DNA from: Streptomyces antimycoticus
GTDB lineage: Bacteria > Actinomycetota > Actinomycetes > Streptomycetales > Streptomycetaceae
Assembly (NCBI RefSeq): GCF_005405925.1
Contig: NZ_BJHV01000001.1
Location: 10,726,001-10,790,000 of the forward strand
Reading direction: 5' to 3'
Length of the DNA stretch: 64,000 nt
In this document: positions 8,721 through 17,296 of the stretch, in pieces
Layout: each line of letters begins with the position of its first letter
Position numbering within the stretch: the first letter of the stretch is position 1
Translations under genes and position numbers: made by a program
Notes under the pieces: model-generated
What the model saw: the letters and a program-made list of their open reading frames with translations, nothing else
The model's database searches: none
What the model was told of the DNA's origin: nothing

Positions 8721-8841
8721 AGCTGAGTTGCGGAGGACCGTAGGCAGCGGTCAGCTGCCGTGTCAAGGCTCTATGCTGATTCAACGCGTCAGGTCACGTC
8801 GGTGTTGGAACCAGGTGACCGCCATGTTTCCCGGCAGGAAG

Positions 8842-8854
8842 GTAATCGATTGCA
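8842..8854. promoter_or_regulatory. LacI-type operator O2 over the regulator's own start codon
   Basis: GTAATCGATTGCA is the exact inverse of O1, 134 bp away. It lies between the AGGAAGG ribosome site (8836-8842) and covers the TTG start at 8850. This arrangement implies autorepression and possibly a repression loop with O1. Confidence 0.75.
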
Positions 8855-9887
8855 ACGGGTCACGATCGCTCAGGTCGCCGAGCGGGCCGGTGTCTCCACC
8901 GCCACCGTGTCGCGGGTGCTCTCCCGGCGGGGCCAGGTCTCGGCCGCGGTCGAACGCAAGGTCCGCCGCGCCGCCGACGACCTGGGCTACCAGGTCAATG
9001 TCATCGCCAGGGCGCTGCGCAACAGTCGTACCGACACCGTGGGGATGGTCGTGCCCAGCATCACCAACCCGTTTTTCACCTCCCTGGTGGAGAGCGTGGA
9101 ACACGCCCTGGGGAAGGAGGGCAAGGAGCTGTTCCTGTGCGACGCGCGCTCCGACCCGCGGGTCGAGGCGCGTCGGCTGGCTTCGCTCGCCGCGCGCAAC
9201 GTCGACGGCATCATCGTCAGCCCGAGCCACGGCGTCGACAGCCGGCCCGCCGTACAGCAGACCGCGGACCGGCTGCCGCTCGTTCAGCTCGACCGATTCG
9301 TCGACGGCACCACCACCGACTGGGTGGGCGTCGACGACGTCGCCGCGATGCGGCAGGTCATGGACCACCTCCACGACGGCGGGGCACGGTCGGCGGCCTT
9401 CATCGGCTCGCTGATGACCCACTCCTCCACGGAGCAGCGGTTCGCCGGTTTCCGGCGGCGCGCCGAGGAGCTGAACATCGAGGTGAAGCCGGACCAGGTG
9501 CTGCTCGGGGACTACAGCGTGGAGTGGGGCGAGGCGGCCGTGGCCCGGCTGATCGCGGAGGGCGGCCTTCCGGACGCGCTCGTATGCGCCGATGACCTCA
9601 TCGCGCTCGGGGCCACCCGCGCCTGCCGGGCCCACGGTTTCTCGGTGCCCCAGCAGGTGCAGGTGACCGGCTACGACGACATCGAGTTCTCCCGGCTGGC
9701 CGATCCGGCCCTGACCACGGTCCATCAGCCCCGCGACCGGATCGCCGCGGAGGCGGTACGGCTGCTGGCCGCGGCGAGCCTGGCCAAGGACGCCGAGCGC
9801 GGTCCGCACGCGCATATCTCACTCGTGCCGTCCCTGGTGGTGCGCGACAGCACCCGGGCCACGCAAGCGTCCCCGGACCGCATATGA
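8850..9887 (+). CDS. LacI-family transcriptional regulator of the 1.6-11 kb regulon
   Basis: This regulator of about 345 residues has an N-terminal LacI helix-turn-helix (VTIAQVAERAGVSTATVSRVLS), the hinge helix, and a type I periplasmic-binding-like sensor domain (GMVVPSITNPFFTSLVESVE; GYDDIEFSRLADPALTTV). I chose TTG 8850 because AGGAAGG lies seven bases upstream and the protein then begins right at the HTH. The open frame continues upstream to GTG 8760 but without a ribosome site or family-like sequence. It is divergent from the btpA-like operon, with operators O1 and O2 between them. It likely senses the pathway substrate and represses both directions. Confidence 0.9.
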   Translation: MQRVTIAQVAERAGVSTATVSRVLSRRGQVSAAVERKVRRAADDLGYQVNVIARALRNSRTDTVGMVVPSITNPFFTSLVESVEHALGKEGKELFLCDARSDPRVEARRLASLAARNVDGIIVSPSHGVDSRPAVQQTADRLPLVQLDRFVDGTTTDWVGVDDVAAMRQVMDHLHDGGARSAAFIGSLMTHSSTEQRFAGFRRRAEELNIEVKPDQVLLGDYSVEWGEAAVARLIAEGGLPDALVCADDLIALGATRACRAHGFSVPQQVQVTGYDDIEFSRLADPALTTVHQPRDRIAAEAVRLLAAASLAKDAERGPHAHISLVPSLVVRDSTRATQASPDRI

Positions 9888-9919
9888 CGGCGACTCACCA
9901 CAACTCCAGGAGGACCCCG

Positions 9920-11026
9920 ATGGACGACGCGGACACCTGGCGCGGTGCGACGGACCTCGCGCGGCGGCTGGTGCGGATCGACACCCGGGGCGGTCGGGAG
10001 GCACCGGCCGCCGCACTGGTGGCGGACCGGCTGGACGGCGCGGGGTTCGACGTCCGGGTCGAGGAACCGATATCCGGCCGGGCCAACGTCGTCGCCCGGT
10101 TCGGGCCCGCGGTACCACGGGTGCCGGTCACCTTCACCGGACACCTGGACACCGTGCCCGCCGACCCGTCGGGCTGGTCGTTCGACCCGATGAGCGGGGA
10201 ACTGCGCGACGGCCGGCTGCTCGGCCGCGGCAGCAGCGATATGAAAGCCGGTGTGGCCTGCCAGGTCGAGGCGGCGATACGGGCCGCCCGGGAAAGCCCG
10301 CGGGACACCGCCGTACAGCTGATCTTCACCTTCGGCGAGGAGACCGGCTGCCACGGGGCCGAGGAGATCGACGCGGCGTCACTCACCCCAACCGACCTGC
10401 TCATCGTGGCCGAGCCGACCGGCAACCGGACCGTCCTCGGCCACAAGGGCGTGCTGTGGCTCGCCGCGACGGCCCGTGGGGTCTCCGCGCACGGTTCCCG
10501 CCCGGAGCTGGGCCGCAACGCGATCGCCGCGCTCGCTGCCGCGGCGAGCAGGATCCACGCGCACCATGACTGGCCGGTGAGCGCGACCCACGGCCCGGCC
10601 ACGGTCAGCATCGGCACGTTCCACGCGGGCGAGCAGCCCAACCTGGTGCCGGACCGCGCCGAGATGCGGCTGGACGTGCGCACCGTCCCCGGCTTCGGAC
10701 GGGACGAGGCGATCGCCGAGGTCGCCCGGCTGTGCGGCGACGGCATCGGCCTCGAACCGCTGCTGGACCTGCCCGGCATCGCCACCGACCCGTCGGCTGC
10801 CGCCGCCGCGCGGGAGCTCCTGGCCCCCGGCTCCTCGGCCCGCCCGGCCGAGTACGCGACCTACTTCACCGACGCCTCGGTGCTGACCGGCCGGCTCGGC
10901 GATCCGGCGGTGGTGGTGTACGGTCCGGGCGACCCGGATCAGGCCCATGTCACCGATGAATCCTGCTCGCTGGCCGCCATGACCGAGTCCGCGGAGGCGA
11001 TGCACCGGCTGCTGCGGCGCTTGTAG
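9920..11026 (+). CDS. M20-family (ArgE/DapE/ACY1-like) zinc amidohydrolase
   Basis: The 368-residue protein has the M20 motifs: TGHLDTVPAD (metal His/Asp), GRGSSDMKAG (bridging Asp), TFGEETGCHGAE (catalytic Glu pair) and a C-terminal metal-His region (DQAHVTDESC). Such enzymes deacylate or deformylate N-acyl compounds. ATG 9920 follows AGGAGG; an earlier in-frame ATG at 9884 overlaps the lacI stop by ATGA but has no good ribosome site. It is co-transcribed with the regulator. An M20 deformylase acts before TenA in the bacillary thiamine-pyrimidine salvage route, so its presence with TenA and a PfkB kinase is suggestive. Confidence 0.88.
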   Translation: MDDADTWRGATDLARRLVRIDTRGGREAPAAALVADRLDGAGFDVRVEEPISGRANVVARFGPAVPRVPVTFTGHLDTVPADPSGWSFDPMSGELRDGRLLGRGSSDMKAGVACQVEAAIRAARESPRDTAVQLIFTFGEETGCHGAEEIDAASLTPTDLLIVAEPTGNRTVLGHKGVLWLAATARGVSAHGSRPELGRNAIAALAAAASRIHAHHDWPVSATHGPATVSIGTFHAGEQPNLVPDRAEMRLDVRTVPGFGRDEAIAEVARLCGDGIGLEPLLDLPGIATDPSAAAAARELLAPGSSARPAEYATYFTDASVLTGRLGDPAVVVYGPGDPDQAHVTDESCSLAAMTESAEAMHRLLRRL

Positions 11027-11066
11027 TTCGACGGCGAAGCGGCCCGAGCGCCGCTTCGCCGTCGAA
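11027..11066 (+). terminator. Strong hairpin terminator after the M20 gene
   Basis: A perfect 17-bp stem (11027-11043 with 11050-11066) with a 6-base loop starts right after the stop codon. There is no U-run, which is common for high-GC actinomycete terminators. Confidence 0.85.
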
Positions 11067-11159
11067 GGTGCCGAAGGGCTCGGACGCAGCCCCCTCGCCT
11101 CTCTGCGGAAGAGAGCCGCCGCCCTCATGAAGGGTCACAGCGTGGTCGGAGGTCTGCCG

Positions 11160-11345
11160 TCACCGGATGGGAGTGCGGTGCACGGCGCCGTCCCGCATGA
11201 CGAAGTCGGTGCCCGCAAACGGTCGTGATGTCGTCGAAGGGGTCGCCAGGCAGCACGACCAGGTCGGCGGTCGCGCCGGGCTGGAGGCGTCCGAGGCCGG
11301 GCCGGTCGAGCAGGTCGGCGGCGACGCTGGTGGCGCAGACCTGTA
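11160..11345 (-). pseudogene. Amidohydrolase C-terminal fragment, frameshifted
   Basis: The reverse strand encodes a typical imidazolonepropionase-like amidohydrolase tail split over two frames: AADLLDRPGLGRLQPGATAD followed by LVVLPGDPFDDIT, then FAGTDFVMRDGAVHRTPIR and a stop. The catalytic N-terminal portion is missing. The 200 bp upstream (11346-11554) shows no recognisable gene. It is a decayed remnant. Confidence 0.65.
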
Positions 11346-11554
11346 CGCGATCCCCGCGCTGCTGAGGGCCGGGATCACCGTCGCCTGCGAACGCACCGGC
11401 GTCTACGGTGTGCCCGCTGCGCCGGGGCGGCCGTCGTGTGCTTCACGGTGCGGACGGTCGGCGCACTACGGGCTCAACGTGCCAGGGCCGCACCGCGCCG
11501 ACGGCATCGCCGGGTCCGACGACAGCTCGCGTGACGCCGCGCCATGACCCGATG

Positions 11555-12148
11555 TCAGGCCGTCGCACCGTGGCTGCCGCCCAGCGCGCCCAGTGTGGTT
11601 CGCACGAGCAGATCGATCTTCGCCTCGGTCTCATCCGCGGTGGCCGAGGAAGCCAGGCTCGGAGAGTCCGCGGGCATGTCGTGGACCTCGTGCAGAAGGG
11701 CCAGGTAGACCTGACGACCCCAGGCGGGGTCGACCGCGGTGATCGCTCCTGTGTCTCTCAGGCGGGCGAAGAGCAGGTCGAGGCCGTCGAGAACTTCCGG
11801 CGTGAGGGCCGCGGTCAGCTGGATGGCGAAGCGGTGACAGAGCTTGAGATCGAAGACGATCTCCGTGACACGGTGCAGCGCGATGAGGGGCGGTGCGGTC
11901 TTCACCCGTGCTTCGGCCAGCCCGCCCAGGTAGCGCTGGCTGAGCCGTTCGGCCAGGGCGTCCAGCAGTGCGGCGCGGGAGGCGAACCGGCGGTGGACGG
12001 TGGCGCGAGCGAGTCCCGCGGCGTCCGCGATCTGCTCCAGGGACGCGGTGGCGTCCTCGGCGAGCACGGTTTCCGCCGCTTCCAGGATGCGGGCCGTACT
12101 GCGTTCGGCGTCCGCCCGGATCCGCCGGGGAGGGCTCTTCTCGCCCAT
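11555..12148 (-). CDS. TetR-family regulator (divergent from an SDR gene)
   Basis: This is a 197-residue TetR protein: HTH at residues ~15-60 (ILEAAETVLAEDATASLEQI, then ARATVHRRF) and an all-helical ligand domain. ATG 12148 is chosen because GAGGAGGTGG ends two bases upstream; an upstream in-frame ATG at 12214 overlaps the operator and lacks a ribosome site. It faces away from the SDR gene and a perfect dyad lies between them, so it probably represses both. Confidence 0.9.
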   Translation of the reverse strand: MGEKSPPRRIRADAERSTARILEAAETVLAEDATASLEQIADAAGLARATVHRRFASRAALLDALAERLSQRYLGGLAEARVKTAPPLIALHRVTEIVFDLKLCHRFAIQLTAALTPEVLDGLDLLFARLRDTGAITAVDPAWGRQVYLALLHEVHDMPADSPSLASSATADETEAKIDLLVRTTLGALGGSHGATA

Positions 12149-12215
12149 GCCACCTCCTCTTGCCTCTGCCTCGGACGTCACCCTACCCCCGTCAACCATA
12201 TCTGAGACCACCATG

Positions 12216-12239
12216 TCGCAGTTGTTGACATAACTGCGA
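12216..12239. promoter_or_regulatory. TetR operator palindrome overlapping a -35-like TTGACA
   Basis: TCGCAGTT (12216-12223) and AACTGCGA (12232-12239) form a perfect inverted repeat with an 8-bp spacer. The spacer contains TTGACA, a good -35 element for the SDR gene. Binding would block its promoter. Confidence 0.8.
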
Positions 12240-12292
12240 TAGTGTTGTTTCAGTTAAGCCCGCTTGAGTCCTTCCCATCACAGGAGCACGTC

Positions 12293-13081
12293 ATGGATCT
12301 TCAGTTCACCGGCAAGCGCGTCCTCGTCACCGGTGCGAGCAGGGGCATCGGCCTCGCGATCGTTCAGGCGTTCCAGCAGGAAGGGGCCCTGGTGACCGCG
12401 ACGGCCCGACGCAGCACGCCCGAACTCGAGGCCACCGGAGCCGCTTTCGTCCCCGCCGACCTCGCCACGGCCGCCGGTCCGCAGCAGCTGGTCGATGCCG
12501 TCCTGGCCGTCGATCCCAGGATCGACGTCCTGGTCAACAACGCCGGCGGCGGCGAAATGCCGCAGGAGGCGTTCGGCGATCCGCTCAATGGCGGGGACGA
12601 GGTCTGGGCATACGGGTTCGCCCTCAACTTCGAGTCGGCCGTCCGGACCACCCGCGCGGCACTGCCCTCGCTTCTCGAGGCCAGGGGCGCCGTGGTCAAC
12701 ATCAGCTCCGACAGCGCCCGTCGGCCGGGGACGGAGCCGCTGCCCTACTCTGTTGCCAAAGCGGCCCTCAACGCCTTCACCCGACAGCTGGCCGAGCGCA
12801 TGGCGCCCTCCGGAGTACGCATCAACGCGGTGTCGCCGTCAGCGACGCGCACACCCCAGATAACGGGTACGGACGGATACGTCGCACGAGTGGCGGACAA
12901 CGTGGGCGTCGACCACGAAACGCTGGTGGCAGCCCTGCCGAAGGAGACCGGGATGCTCACCGAGACCCTGATCGATCCCGCCGAAATCGCCCGGGCGGTG
13001 CTGCTGCTGGCCTCCCCGACCATGCCGAACGCGATCGGCGTGAACCTGTCCGTCGATGCGGGCTCCACCAAGATCGTCTGA
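12293..13081 (+). CDS. SDR-family oxidoreductase
   Basis: The 262-residue short-chain dehydrogenase has the cofactor motif TGASRGIG, the structural NNAGGG, a catalytic Ser (NISSDSARR) and YSVAKAAL with catalytic Tyr and Lys. It ends with the usual LSVDAGSTKIV. ATG 12293 follows CAGGAG. The substrate is unknown. It is likely induced when the divergent TetR leaves the palindrome upstream. Confidence 0.9.
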   Translation: MDLQFTGKRVLVTGASRGIGLAIVQAFQQEGALVTATARRSTPELEATGAAFVPADLATAAGPQQLVDAVLAVDPRIDVLVNNAGGGEMPQEAFGDPLNGGDEVWAYGFALNFESAVRTTRAALPSLLEARGAVVNISSDSARRPGTEPLPYSVAKAALNAFTRQLAERMAPSGVRINAVSPSATRTPQITGTDGYVARVADNVGVDHETLVAALPKETGMLTETLIDPAEIARAVLLLASPTMPNAIGVNLSVDAGSTKIV

Positions 13082-13151
13082 ACGAGTCCCTCAGCCCCAC
13101 CGGCGGCCGACGGAGGCGCTCAGCCACCCCGTCGACATGATCCCGTTCACA

Positions 13152-13541
13152 CTAGATGTCGAGCACGGTGTCCGTGACCGGCCTGGCCTGACAGGCCAGG
13201 ACCTGATTGCCGGGCAGGTCGTCGGCGGGAGCCACCAGATGGGCGACCTCGCCGTTCAGGACGGTGACGGCGCAGCTCTCGCACTGGCCGAGGCGGCATC
13301 CACTCGGCAGCGTTATACCTGCCTTCTCGCCGAGTTCGAGCAGCGCGCCGTCTGCCCGGGTCCAGGTCAGCTCGCGGTCCGAGCGGACGAAGCGCACGGT
13401 CGCGGTGGCGTCCGCCGGGATCTCGAGGTTTCGCGCGGTGGCCTGGAATCGCTCAGCGAAGATGTTGAACTTCGGGACGCCACGTGCCGTCAGCCCGGCG
13501 GTCAAGCCGCGGTGCACGACCGGGGAGAACGCACCGCCGTC
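13152..13541 (-). pseudogene. 2Fe-2S ferredoxin-domain C-terminal fragment
   Basis: The reverse strand encodes the C-terminal plant-type ferredoxin domain of a larger reductase: cluster motif SGCRLGQCESCAV and later VLACQARPVTD, with three Cys in the first motif and one in the second. Upstream residues (RGLTAGLTARGVPKFNIFAERF) look like the interior of a multi-domain oxidoreductase, so the FMN/FAD and NAD domains are missing. It is fused out of frame to an SDR N-terminus at about 13541. Deletion is the simplest explanation. Confidence 0.65.
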
Positions 13542-13752
13542 GATCCGCAGCGAGGTCGGACAGGTCGGCGGTCGCGGTGACGGGTGCGGCGGCGCCGCCG
13601 GTGCATTCGATCTCGGCGACGACCCGCTCGAGTTTGGCGGGGTCGCGACCGTGCAGGACGAGTCGGACGTCGCGGTCGGCCGCGAGGCGCACGGCGAGGG
13701 CGCGGCCGAGGCCGTCGGTGGCGCCGGTGATCGCGATGGTCGTGGTGGTCAT
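13542..13752 (-). pseudogene. SDR N-terminal fragment
   Basis: The first ~70 residues of a short-chain dehydrogenase (TTTTIAITGATDGLGRALAV, then DRDVRLVLHGRDPAKLERVV) are followed directly by unrelated ferredoxin-protein sequence in another frame. The Rossmann nucleotide motif is intact but the catalytic Tyr-Lys half is gone. ATG 13752 overlaps the upstream tetR stop by ATGA, showing the two were once a coupled pair. Confidence 0.7.
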
Positions 13753-14381
13753 GCCAGTTCCTCCGGAGCGAGACTGCGGGTGAGGAGGTCTATGAGGGCG
13801 TTGACGAGGGCATGGGGGGCGGCCGCGTCGGCGGAGCGGGAATCGAGCGGTGGAGGTGCGGCGAGCACCTCGTACCAGAGGAGGCCGAAGACGATCCGGG
13901 CGTCGAGCGCCGGTGAACGGCCTGCCGGAAAATCCCCCCGCTCGACGGCGCGGCCCGCCAGGACCTCGAAGGCGGCGCGGCGGCGGGCGAGGAACTGCTC
14001 ACGGAAGCAAGCGCCGAACTCCGGGTCGATCTGCGCCTGGGCCATCAGCGTGCGCATCACGCGCATCACCGAGGGGTCCAGGCCCAGCGTGAACGACCGA
14101 TCAAGGAGTTGGCGCAGGTCTGCCGCGTAGCTGCCGTGGTCGTCGAGCCCGATGTGGACGTCGGCCTTGAGCACCAGCGCGTCGAGCAGCACATCGGCCT
14201 TGGACGGCCACCAGCGATAGACGGTCTGCTTGCCGGTGCCTGCCCGCGCGGCGATTCCCTCCACCGTCAGGCCCGGATAGCCGAGCTCGACCGTGAGTTC
14301 CCAGGCAGCGGTGAGGATCGCGGTGCGGCTGCTCTCGCTGCGCTTGCGGCCGGGTCGGACCGGCTCGGGTGTGGACGGCAT
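13749..14381 (-). CDS. TetR-family regulator
   Basis: The 210-residue TetR protein has its HTH at ~20-65 (LTVEGIAARAGTGKQTVYRWW, the classical TetR recognition helix) and a TetR_C-like ligand domain. It was coupled to the truncated SDR gene downstream, which it may have regulated together with itself. The gene itself looks intact. Confidence 0.88.
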   Translation of the reverse strand: MPSTPEPVRPGRKRSESSRTAILTAAWELTVELGYPGLTVEGIAARAGTGKQTVYRWWPSKADVLLDALVLKADVHIGLDDHGSYAADLRQLLDRSFTLGLDPSVMRVMRTLMAQAQIDPEFGACFREQFLARRRAAFEVLAGRAVERGDFPAGRSPALDARIVFGLLWYEVLAAPPPLDSRSADAAAPHALVNALIDLLTRSLAPEELA

Positions 14382-15030
14382 GGTTCCGAGGCTACATGCA
14401 CCGAACCGAGACGTACCGATTCGTAATGGCGTTCACCGACGCGACGGCGTTGATGGGTTCCGTGCGCTAGACTTGATCTCGCTGCAGCCGCCCGAACTCC
14501 GGGCAGCTGGCCGCGCGTTGGTGGTCCAAGGAAAGACGCCCCGCTTCCTGCGGGGAGATGCAGGTGCAAGGCCGGCCCAGCGCTCAGAAGACGAGCCCAC
14601 CCCGTATGCGGGGGTGGGCTCGTTTGGTGTACGCCCAGAACGCCGCGCGGGGGCGGCAGGAGGCGACGGTGGCGCTGTCCCGGCGGTTCCGCGGGATCAA
14701 GGTGTTGCGCGGACCCTTGCCGGTTACGGCGACCGGCTTTTCCACCGGCTTCTTCCAGAAGGCGCACGTCCAGACGTTGGCAGGCATTCCCGCGGTGAAC
14801 GGGTATGCCTTCCGGTTGGCGGCGGTGCGGGCGGCCTAGCCGTCGACATCGTGGGGCCACTTGGCTTCACCGCAGGTGAGAGCCAGGAACATGGTGGCCT
14901 GGTTGTCCGTGGGGACGCCCGGCGCGGCACCGGAGTTTCGGCGAAGACCTGCTGGAGCACCGCCTTGTCGGCGCCCGTGGTGCGTGCGTGCCTCACCCGC
15001 CCGCCGGTTATGCCCCACTCTGCCATCGAT
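14382..15030. other. Intergenic/degenerate stretch with two strong hairpins
   Basis: No gene I can support lies here. A hairpin CCCCGC-TTCCT-GCGGGG (14539-14555) followed by GGAGATGCAGGTGCAA resembles the right end of an IS200/IS605-type element but has no transposase beside it. A second perfect hairpin lies at 14592-14622. A 93-codon open frame (14558-14839, plus) crosses both and has no recognisable domain. Confidence 0.4.
14592..14622. terminator. Perfect 12-bp hairpin, bidirectional terminator candidate
   Basis: CGAGCCCACCCC (14592-14603) pairs perfectly with GGGGTGGGCTCG (14611-14622) across a 7-base loop and is followed by TTT. It occurs once, so it is not a CRISPR array despite looking like a repeat. 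Confidence 0.5.
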
Positions 15031-15750
15031 TCACAGCAGGACGACGCACCCGCGTTCCTCCAGCTTGGTGAGCAGACCCTGGGAGGGCGTGCAGGTGTTC
15101 CAACGAAGATCCAGCTTCTCCAGGGCGGGCATCCGCGCGACCCAGTCCGGAACCTGGACGATCCGGTTGCTGCGGAGGTCGAGTTGCCGAAGCCGGGGAA
15201 GGTCGGCCAGCGGCCCGGGCAGTTCGGTGAACGCGTTCTCACGCAGGTCCAGGTGCCGTAGTTCGCACAGGCCAGTCACCGTCGACGGCAAGGTGTTGAG
15301 TGCGTTCCCTCGCAGCCAGAGTTCGCGCAGTTTGCGGAGGCGGCCGATGGTGTCAGGCAGTCCGGTCAGCCGGCTGTGCTGGGCGCGGAGCTCGATCAGT
15401 TCCGTCATCCGGCCGACGGTTTCGGGCAAGGCGGTGAGAGGGTTCTCGCCGACGTTGAGATAGCGCAGCAGCGTCAGGTTTCCCAGCGAGTCCGGAAGCC
15501 TGGACAAGTTGTTGTCGTGCAGGTAGAGGCAATCGGTGAGTTCGACCAGGTCGCCCAGTGAGTCGGGAAGCGAGGTGAGTTTGTTGTGGCCGAGGTCCAA
15601 CGTGTTCAGGGTGTCCAGTCGTCCGATCTTCGGAGAGAGGGCCGTGAGGCCGTTGTCTGCCAGGATCAGCACTCGGAGCTCGGTGTGCTGCCAGACCGAC
15701 TCGGGCACTTCTCCAAGCTGCCGGCGCCAGAGGCTGAGTGTGGGCTGCAT
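15031..15750 (-). CDS. Leucine-rich-repeat protein
   Basis: The 239-residue protein is made almost entirely of about nine 23-residue leucine-rich repeats of the bacterial LPxxLGxLxxLxxLxLxxNxL type (LPDSLGNLTLLRYLNVGENP, LPDTIGRLRKLRELWLRGNA). There is no signal peptide or membrane segment, so a cytoplasmic protein-interaction role is likely. ATG 15750 has AAAGGA upstream. Stand-alone LRR proteins are uncommon in Streptomyces and their partners are unknown. The gene is intact and flanked by decayed DNA. Confidence 0.85.
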   Translation of the reverse strand: MQPTLSLWRRQLGEVPESVWQHTELRVLILADNGLTALSPKIGRLDTLNTLDLGHNKLTSLPDSLGDLVELTDCLYLHDNNLSRLPDSLGNLTLLRYLNVGENPLTALPETVGRMTELIELRAQHSRLTGLPDTIGRLRKLRELWLRGNALNTLPSTVTGLCELRHLDLRENAFTELPGPLADLPRLRQLDLRSNRIVQVPDWVARMPALEKLDLRWNTCTPSQGLLTKLEERGCVVLL

Positions 15751-15954
15751 GGCCCCATCCTTTCCGTTCGTCGCTCCGCTGGCGATTCGCGCGGACAGCG
15801 TGTACCTCTCGACTGCCCCCTGCAGATCTACTCCAACGGCGGGCCTCCGGTTGCGCCGACCGGCGCCCACCTGGTCTCCGTGCCGACTCTGGTGCCGTTC
15901 ATCTCCGCCCAGCGCTACGTCGTCAGCAGCCTGAAGATCCACCGCCGACTCCCG

Positions 15955-15996
15955 CGCGCCCCCTCCTCGCCGTGACGCGCCCCCTCCTCGCCGTGA
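15955..15996 (+). repeat. 21-bp perfect tandem duplication
   Basis: The unit CGCGCCCCCTCCTCGCCGTGA occurs twice back to back (15955-15975, 15976-15996), just before the GH76 start. The 15751-15954 stretch before it has short gene-like plus-strand sequence but nothing identifiable. Confidence 0.8.
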
Positions 15997-16006
15997 AGGG
16001 AACACC

Positions 16007-16975
16007 ATGCTGAGATCTCTGCTCCGCCACGCCACCGTGACCGTGGTCTGCTCCGGGCTGCTGTGGAGTGCCGTCCCCGCCCACGCCCAGTCCGCTCACT
16101 ACACCCGCCGCCCTCACACCGTCCCCTCCGCCCGGTGGGCCGACCGCGCCACCGACGCCTACCGGGCCCTGCAGACCAGCCTCTGCCAAGGCCCTGACGC
16201 GCACGGCCTGTACCTGGAGCGCACGCCCCGGCGGGCCGGGGACCCGGAGCACTCCTACCTGTGGCCGATGCGGGAGGCCACGGCGGCGGCCGTGGACATG
16301 CAGCAACTCCCGAACACCGGCCAGGACCACCGCCAGGACGCGGCCGAGCGCTTCGACACCGTCGAGCTGTACTCCGGCCCAGGTGATCGGCCGGGCTACC
16401 AGTCCTACCTGCCCGCCCCCTGGGATCGGGCGGCGACGTCTACTACGACGACAACGCTGTGGTGGGCTTGAGCGAACTCGACCAGTACGAGGTCACCGAC
16501 GGCAACACCTACCTCAACCGCGCCGAGCAGATCATTCCCGTCGGCACGCGTGCCTGGGACGACGACGGCGCCAAGACCGGCCCGGGTGGCATGGACTGGT
16601 TCGACTCGCCCGGCAACAACATCCGCGCCACCAACGTCACCTCGCTGTCCGCCCAACTCGCCGCCAGACTCTACGAGATCACTCACAACAGCGCTTACCT
16701 GACGGCGGCCGAGAAGTGGTACGGGTGGGTGTACTCGTGCATGCGGCAGGCGCCGGGCCTGTACATCAACGACGGCGCTGACGACGGCAGCACCGACCCG
16801 GCCCTGTGGAGCTACAACTCAGGCTCCACGATCGGTGCGGCTGTCGCCATCTACCGTGGCACCGGCAACGCCGACTACCTGAACAAGGCCGTCGAAGACG
16901 CCCAGGCATCCCTGGTGTACTGGGCGCAGGGCGGCCGCCCGCACGACCAGCCGACCATCTTCAACGCACGACCCG
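16007..16975 (+). pseudogene. Secreted GH76-like alpha-mannanase, frameshifted and 3'-truncated
   Basis: The N-terminus has a Sec signal (AHAQS cleavage-like region). Across a frame break in the C5 run 16416-16420 it continues as a GH76 (alpha-1,6-mannanase) protein. One added C restores GGDVYYDDNAVVGLSELDQY, which carries the family's catalytic Asp pair (YYDDN). Later family-like parts are GGMDWFDSPGNN, ATNVTSLSAQLAARLYEIT and DPALWSYNSGSTIGAAV. After about 16970 the similarity stops abruptly and unrelated sequence follows, so the C-terminal third is lost. The frameshift may be a sequencing error, but the truncation appears real. Confidence 0.75.
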
Positions 16976-17296
16976 ACGGCTTTAGCCGAAGCCCTCGAGC
17001 AGTCCGCCATGGTCCAGATCTTCGCCGTCCTGGCCCACGCCGCCCAGCCGGGCCACCACCATCAGCCGGGCCACCGCCCGCGCTCCTGACACACCGGGGC
17101 AAGGCAACGCGAAACCAGCCCTCGATGCAACGGACACTCACGCACCATGCCCAAGCCAGCGCGGACCCGGCCTTCCTGGCGGGACTCCGCTATCGCGCGC
17201 GACATCCTGCGCGACCGCGCGGCCGTCACCGCCGGTATCGGCGACCTGGAGGCGCAGCTTTCGGATGAACTTGATTGCCCGGCCAGGAGGGCTGGT
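16976..17296. other. Scrambled intergenic stretch
   Basis: Short coding-like pieces are present: a plus-strand tail ending GHRPRS at about 17090 and a possible N-terminus at 17147 (MPKPARTRPSWRDSAIARDI). Neither can be assigned to a family and both are cut off. Their abutment against GH76 and ornithine cyclodeaminase suggests rearrangement. Confidence 0.4.

Noticed and set aside
14592..14622. CRISPR repeat-like palindrome resembling type I-E repeats
   Set aside because: It occurs once, with a perfect 12-bp stem and no spaced copies or cas genes nearby. A terminator is more likely.
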